NCBI GenBank assembly: GCA_027943335.1
Contig: BSBK01006426.1
Location: 348,923 to 412,922, forward strand
Direction of reading: 5' to 3'
From: Chamaecyparis obtusa
Taxonomy: Eukaryota; Streptophyta; Pinopsida; Cupressales; Cupressaceae
Length of the DNA stretch: 64,000 nucleotides
The notes below the pieces were generated by a model. That model searched no databases. It saw only the letters and a program-made list of their open reading frames with translations, and had not been told where the DNA came from. How positions within the stretch are numbered: the first letter of the stretch is position 1; each line of letters begins with the position of its first letter. The position numbers were made by a program, and so were the translations under genes. Shown one piece after another: positions 59,068 to 64,000 of this stretch.

Positions 59068-61250
59068 TTGTCAAAGTAGAACAATAGAGAGATGGCTCGT
59101 CAAAAGTGCTCAAGCACTTACAACAATCAATTGACTAAAGCCGAGCAACGAGCAAGAAGCTCAATAAGCAAGTAGCTAGAGAGGTAACCATGATGCAACA
59201 AGTGATCAAGACTAGCATTCGTTAAACTCAAACCCAATAGTTTTAGCTCATTTGTTTCAGTCTAGAACAAATCTAAGCATGTAGGTAATAGACCAGTTTC
59301 AGGTAAGAACAGAAAAGGACACTCTATAGCAGGTTAAAGTGCAAGTTTAGCAGCTCCGAATTGTAGCAATGACAGGACAGTAGAAATGACTCAGGATTCT
59401 TGGTTGAGGGTATGCAAGGATACTTCAATATCATATGACTCTTGACCAGTGAACGTGAAAAACTCAGTTTTGAAGCGCTTGGACCAAATTTGTAGATTGA
59501 ACAGTGCAATTTCTCAGTTTGACAAGCAGTAACAATAGATAAAAGACAGGTTTGCAAACAGTATGGGATCAAACATGTCATAGAACACTTGAAACAAGGG
59601 CAAAAGCAACCTTGCCAAGACAAGCACTTGTGATATCAAAATAGAAAACCTTATGAATGCTACCATGTGTTTGAATGTTGAGAACGTTTACACGGGTATA
59701 GCACAATTGAAGACAATTCAAGCAATTACTACCTAGAAGGACAAGGCTCATTACTTAGCAACTTGGCCCACAACTTGATGCTCCCTTGCCTCACACCAAG
59801 TGGTTGCCCACAAGAGATATTGGTGTTGTCATGGAAGTGTCAAAAACACAACCAAAGGAACACATATGGTGAGTGTCTTGGGGTGATCCAGGTAAGTCCA
59901 CTTGGATCAATCCTTGCACCAAGAAGCTAAGCGGATAAAATAGGGTGCCTCTATCTAATGGTTCATAGTAAGGGTTTCCGTTCATAGCACCCCTCTTGCT
60001 CCTCATAAAGGACTAGGACCTCACGGCCTCAAGAGTACCTTAAGCATTCTTGCTTAATGCTTTCCTCATGGTCACAATCCCACAAGTTACTCACATCAAG
60101 CGAAGATAAGTACTATGTCTACCAAGGTTTTGTGTCCTCGATAGCCTTGAGATTATAGTGAGTTGGAATCACTCACCACGAAGAAAAATGATGACAAGGT
60201 TGTCCCCACTTGGGTCGTTCCTCTTGATTGCTCAAGAGCAGGCCCGCTAAAGGATCCTAAGCTAAACAAAGAGTGGATTAATTCTTGAGGTTCAAGGTTT
60301 TTGGTTCACCACAAGGGTGAAGAGAATACTCCCCTATCTCAAGAATCTCTCCCAAACACACCAAGAAAAGATTCAATTACCCCTTGCTTTCAAAATCCCA
60401 AGATGGGTCAAGATTTCTGTTTCACCACAAGGGTGAAGAGCATACTCTCCTACCACCTCAAAATTTCTACAACAAGGTATTAAGTGCCTATGAAAGGAAA
60501 CAACTAGTATATGCCGCACTTAATAAAGAAAGCAATTAAACAAGAACTTGATTTGGTTTTTATGCTTAAGGCAGCCCTGCAAAAATCATTAGTAGCCCTC
60601 TTTGACATGCGTTCTTTTAGCAAAATATCTCAAGCAAGAGGCACCTACAACCACAACTTGTTAGACCAACAAGAGTTAGGAGAATCAAAATCCAAAATCT
60701 AACAATGATTAGTACATGAAAAATCAAATAATCTACCAAAAAAAAAACTGATCAAATGATAAAATCTGAAAATGAAACCATCATGGTTGGATTAGGCTCG
60801 GAAAGACCTTTCCAATGATATATCACACTTAAACTTTTGATACCATTTGCAAAATTTCAAAAAAAAATTTCAAAAAGATAGCTAAGAACCTGAAACTTGC
60901 AAGATAGATAAAATAGCACAAAAATAGGTCACTACCAGGTACAGACACAGTATCACATGATACTTCACCTGACACCAGGCGATACTTATCAGTCCGCGTG
61001 ATATTTCACCCGACACCAGGCAATACTTCGCCCGAGACCAGGCGATATACCTCAATACTAGCATGCGATTCTTCTCTGGCACGAAGTATCACATGCGTAT
61101 AGTAAGGTATATCACGTGATATACTTGAGAAGTATCGTGTGATATTCTGAGACAAAAAACCAGAGAATGAAAATTACACTAAAAACTTGCCAAAAAATTG
61201 ACGAAAAATGATGAAAATGCAGAAAAAGAAGGACAAAGTTTATCTACTCT
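59068..61250 (-). promoter_or_regulatory. Leader (5' untranslated) region of the Tat-like element
   Basis: About 2.2 kb between primer site and gag without a credible coding frame. Features: TTCACCACAAGGGTGAAGAG twice (60305-60324, 60419-60438), a cluster of GTATCACRTGATA-like palindromes and ACACCAGGCRATACTT repeats at 60945-61140, and a perfect 18-bp palindrome with a CACGTG core at 61107-61124. Confidence 0.6.
61107..61124. promoter_or_regulatory. 18-bp perfect palindrome with CACGTG core
   Basis: GTATATCACGTGATATAC is its own reverse complement. CACGTG is the G-box/E-box core bound by plant bZIP and bHLH factors. It lies about 130 bp inside the primer site, in the element leader. Confidence 0.7.
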
Positions 61251-61268
61251 ACCCCACGGTGGGCGCCA
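61251..61268 (-). other. Primer binding site of the Tat-like element
   Basis: Minus strand TGGCGCCCACCGTGGGGT, four bases after the 5' LTR end. The TGGCGCC start is typical of Tat/Athila-lineage elements. Confidence 0.88.
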
Positions 61269-61272
61269 AAAA

Positions 61273-62183
61273 TGTGTGCTATAAATGTGTCACACTTCTA
61301 TGAATCATTACATGCAAGGAAACTCAAGAATGAGCCCTCACAAATCGATCCATAGCTCCCTAGGCATGGAGTGCAAGGGTTTTAAGAATGCTCTTAGCTA
61401 GAGCTATTTAGCCTATAACCTTGCTAGTAAACCATGCAATGGGAGATTCAATGAAGACAAGGGTGAGAATGCCAATATCCTCAAGAATCAAGAATGAAAA
61501 TGCAATGCAACTATACTAGAAATGGAAATGCAAGCTAAGCTATGAAAAGAAATATGCAAGTGTTACAACCCAAGCTAATTAATCTATGTGAGCTAATCTA
61601 GAGCATAGAAATGAAACTAATCTAAGAAAGCATAAATATGAAGCTAAGCTAAGAATGCAAGAATGAGATGTAGATGCTAAGAATGCTCCAAATCTTTAAA
61701 AGCTCCAAAGTGACCTAGAAAACCTGCAGCATAAAGTTAGCATAAAAAGTTGGGGATCTAGAATGAAGAAGAGAGCTCTCCTTTTAAAGGAAATGAGGAG
61801 AAATGGACCATGGAGATTAAGAGGCAAAAGATTTAATCAATGATGGAGCTTGAAAGAGGAGCAATCCATGTGCACACATATCCTCCAATGAGAAAATAGG
61901 AGTTGACTTTTGTGTCCATATGAGACAAAAAGTGCTTTTCCCTTTTTTATAAAATAAGAATAATGTTTTATTTGTGCAACTTAGGATAAGAGGAAAAGTG
62001 GGGGCTTTTTATTTATTAAAAGGGAAGGGAATTCCTTTTAAATAAATAAAAACTTAGGATAAAATGGTTAGCCCATAGAAAATAATTGAATAAACGATAG
62101 AACTAGGATTTGATCCAGAGCAAGCAATTGATGATTTAGCAAAAGGGGCTAATAGTCTAGGTGACCATTTTTAGGTGTATACA
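61273..62183 (-). repeat. 5' LTR of the Tat-like element (911 bp)
   Basis: TGTGTGCTATAAATG...GGTGTATACA on the plus strand. Nearly identical to 51895-52825. Confidence 0.93.
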
Positions 62184-62188
62184 GATCT
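62184..62188. other. Target site duplication (right), GATCT
   Basis: Matches 51890-51894. Confidence 0.9.
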
Positions 62189-64000
62189 AACATATTTTTA
62201 TGTTAATAACATCAATTCCACCATCCCTAATACAATTCTACCCATCCACTTTCCTATCAACCTTAGTGAGCCATAGAATTTATAAAATTTGATTCTTTGT
62301 TAGACACATATTTGAGATTTTCTATCGAGCTTTACTTTGTAGTTTTCAATATCTTATCTATAAATATAATTTAATGAACATGGTGATGCAAATTGGTTGG
62401 TGAACATTTTTAAGAAGTAAAATATTTCTTAAAGTGAATGAGAAATAATATGGAATAAGTAGGTGTTTTTAACCATTGAATCTACATCATTGGTTTAGTT
62501 TGAGCTTCACTTGGTTTCGAGAATAGTTTAATATTTTCTACTTAATAAGGACAACTACGTGAAGGTGGAATCTCATTTGGACCCTCGCCCCCCCCCCCCC
62601 CCTGACCCTCTCCCTAAAATCACTCTAAATTCCCCATTAACATCTAATAATATTTGTTCATTCATCCATTTTTGAAATATAACATTCAATCATTATAATC
62701 ACATAATATTTATTAATGCACAACATTCATGAATAATTCATTAACACATCATTCATCAACTGATCACAATTTCTAATAGTGTCCTTTACAAAACAAGTAG
62801 ACAAGTAATTCCACTTTGAAAAAATTTTAGATGTATCAAAATGCACTCCAATACTCTCTTTGTAAACTAAATACAAACTGAAACAATAATTCATATAGAT
62901 CTGAAAACTTTCCTCTGCTATCAAAAAATTATGAAACAAACTTATCTAAAATCTTAGAACATATCTGAGAAACAAAATCAAGTTATTGTTACTGTTGGAA
63001 GAGGTTTGAAAGATAAATAGAATCAAGGCACTCTTTATTGATATAACCAATCTTCAGATCTTTTAGCAAATTATCTTTCTTTTTTATGATTGTGTCAACT
63101 CTTAGACTTCAACAACAATATTTATCTAACTTCAAATAGAACTTAGAAATTCTTATCATTATTTATAATGACTCTAATACTCATACATAATTATCATTGA
63201 ACACCCATATCATACCCGCACCTTCTTTCCATGAGTCCTCTTTAAATACTACTTAGTGGTTCTAAAGATGTTTGGAGAAAGTTAAAACTACTTCGAATTA
63301 CTTAGTTAATGTCTCCATCATTCAACTTCATTTTCTATGTTTGTACAGTTCAGCAACAAGCTTAACCATATCAATCTTCACCAATCGATGAAAAATTTTA
63401 TAAACTATCAAAACAAATAGAACCACATGGAAGTTTAACATAGAAAACTAATATATATTGTCAATGGCTTTGAAGAAGTTTCTAAAAATGGCATTCATAT
63501 TGGATCAAAATATATTATGTCATCATCGTATCTAAAGCATATTGATATTGTAGTGATTCTATTAAGACCGAATAATCCATCTGTTGATGACAAGATGTTG
63601 TCGATACATACTGCATAATAAACTTGATTGCTGATGTGTCATTTGAGACCCAACAAAGGAAATCTTGCAGACAATGTTATTCTTCTGCATAATAAACTTG
63701 ATTGTTGATGTGTCATTTAAGACCCAACAAAGGAAAGCTTGCAAACAATGTTATTCTATTTAAATATGACACAAATGATCAAGCATAAAACTTTCAATGT
63801 TCAACTGGTTTCCAATCTAATGCCATCCCTGAATCATTCTAAGATGGTTAAAATCATACTTCATAACTCTTGTGAAGTTTGATAAATATTATTGGGTTTT
63901 AGATATTATTAATTGATTCATCTTTGTAATCACTATAATATCTACCTTCAAACTATGTTCCAACAGAGACTCTATTGTGGGTACAGTCAGCATGACATGG
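62189..64000. other. AT-rich DNA, no gene recognised
   Basis: It continues the sequence interrupted by the Tat-like element. A run of 15 C lies at 62588-62602. No frame matches a family with confidence. Confidence 0.45.
63611..63757 (+). repeat. 74-bp tandem duplication
   Basis: CTGCATAATAAACTTGATTG...CAATGTTATTCTT occurs at 63611-63684 and again at 63685-63757 with about five changes. Confidence 0.92.

Larger units (their letters stand above)
51895..62183 (-). mobile_element. Tat/Ogre-like Ty3/gypsy element lacking reverse transcriptase
   Basis: A 10.3-kb element with LTRs 51895-52825 (3') and 61273-62183 (5') and a perfect 5-bp duplication GATCT at 51890-51894 and 62184-62188. The minus-strand order is 5' LTR, primer site TGGCGCCCACCGTGGGGT (61268-61251), a ~2.2-kb leader, gag, protease fused to an RNase H tail and the integrase zinc domain, a ~2-kb 3' region, a polypurine tract AAAGAGGGGCAAA (52838-52826) and the 3' LTR. 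The LTRs differ by about a dozen substitutions and one 20-bp duplication by my eye count, so the insertion is young. Reverse transcriptase and integrase core are absent, so movement needed enzymes from another element. Confidence 0.92.

Noticed and set aside
62588..62602. C15 run as a functional G-quadruplex signal
   Set aside because: Homopolymer run with no further G-tracts arranged around it and prone to sequencing error.
63480..63760. Minus-strand word CFRYDDDIIYF resembling a Penelope-type or other reverse transcriptase box
   Set aside because: No other reverse transcriptase motif in order, stops close on both sides, and a recent tandem duplication upstream. A single short word is not enough.

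Overview
The window is plant nuclear DNA, most likely from a large gymnosperm (conifer-type) genome. The composition is AT-rich and dominated by decayed, nested LTR retrotransposons, with long non-coding stretches, microsatellites and isolated exons of recognisable plant genes (ribosomal protein eL8/RPL7A, the chloroplast maltose exporter MEX1, a PPR protein, an NB-ARC resistance protein). I see no complete intact host gene. The gymnosperm assignment is inference; plant origin is well supported by MEX1, PPR, NB-ARC and chromovirus sequence.

Layout. 1-423: minus-strand tail of a PIF1-family helicase pseudogene. 1-5.7 kb: a CT microsatellite, a 0.64-kb tandem duplication and AT-rich repeats. 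5.7-7.26 kb: a less AT-rich block with a thrice-repeated GGCGTAAG motif, ending in an NB-ARC fragment. 7.26-14.77 kb: a plus-strand Ty3/gypsy derivative with two head-to-tail gag-protease units and no reverse transcriptase. 16.2-30.8 kb: a nest. The host of the nest is a minus-strand Ty1/copia family (LTRs at 16222-16622 and 30427-30772, pol at 22830-25811). It is split by a complete chromodomain-bearing gypsy element (16655-22559, target duplication AATAT) and by a plus-strand copia with a 1.3-kb LTR (25812-30077), whose truncated end meets a tiny TRIM-like element (30077-30394).

31.5-41.9 kb holds a direct 2.3-kb segmental duplication about 8.06 kb apart, carrying an unidentified exon-structured gene fragment, together with a hairpin-forming inverted repeat (36.2 kb) and a 365-bp direct repeat. 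42-50 kb carries palindromic TTTTYGACCA motifs and a mosaic of fragments of unrelated genes (RPL7A exon, PPR piece, MEX1 exon, an unknown terminal exon). 51895-62183 is a 10.3-kb minus-strand Tat/Ogre-like element with near-identical LTRs and a perfect GATCT duplication. Its pol has lost reverse transcriptase and the integrase core, fusing protease to the RNase H tail in one 622-codon frame. 62.2-64 kb is unassigned AT-rich DNA with a tandem duplication.

Almost all coding capacity belonged to mobile elements. The host-gene pieces are isolated exons or broken fragments. The most interesting signals are the young element lacking its own polymerase, a covarying C-rich-loop hairpin shared by two copia-type LTR ends, the C-x2-H-x4-H-x4-C zinc knuckle in two gypsy Gags, C-to-T type stop codons in the gag tandem, and the gene-fragment mosaic.
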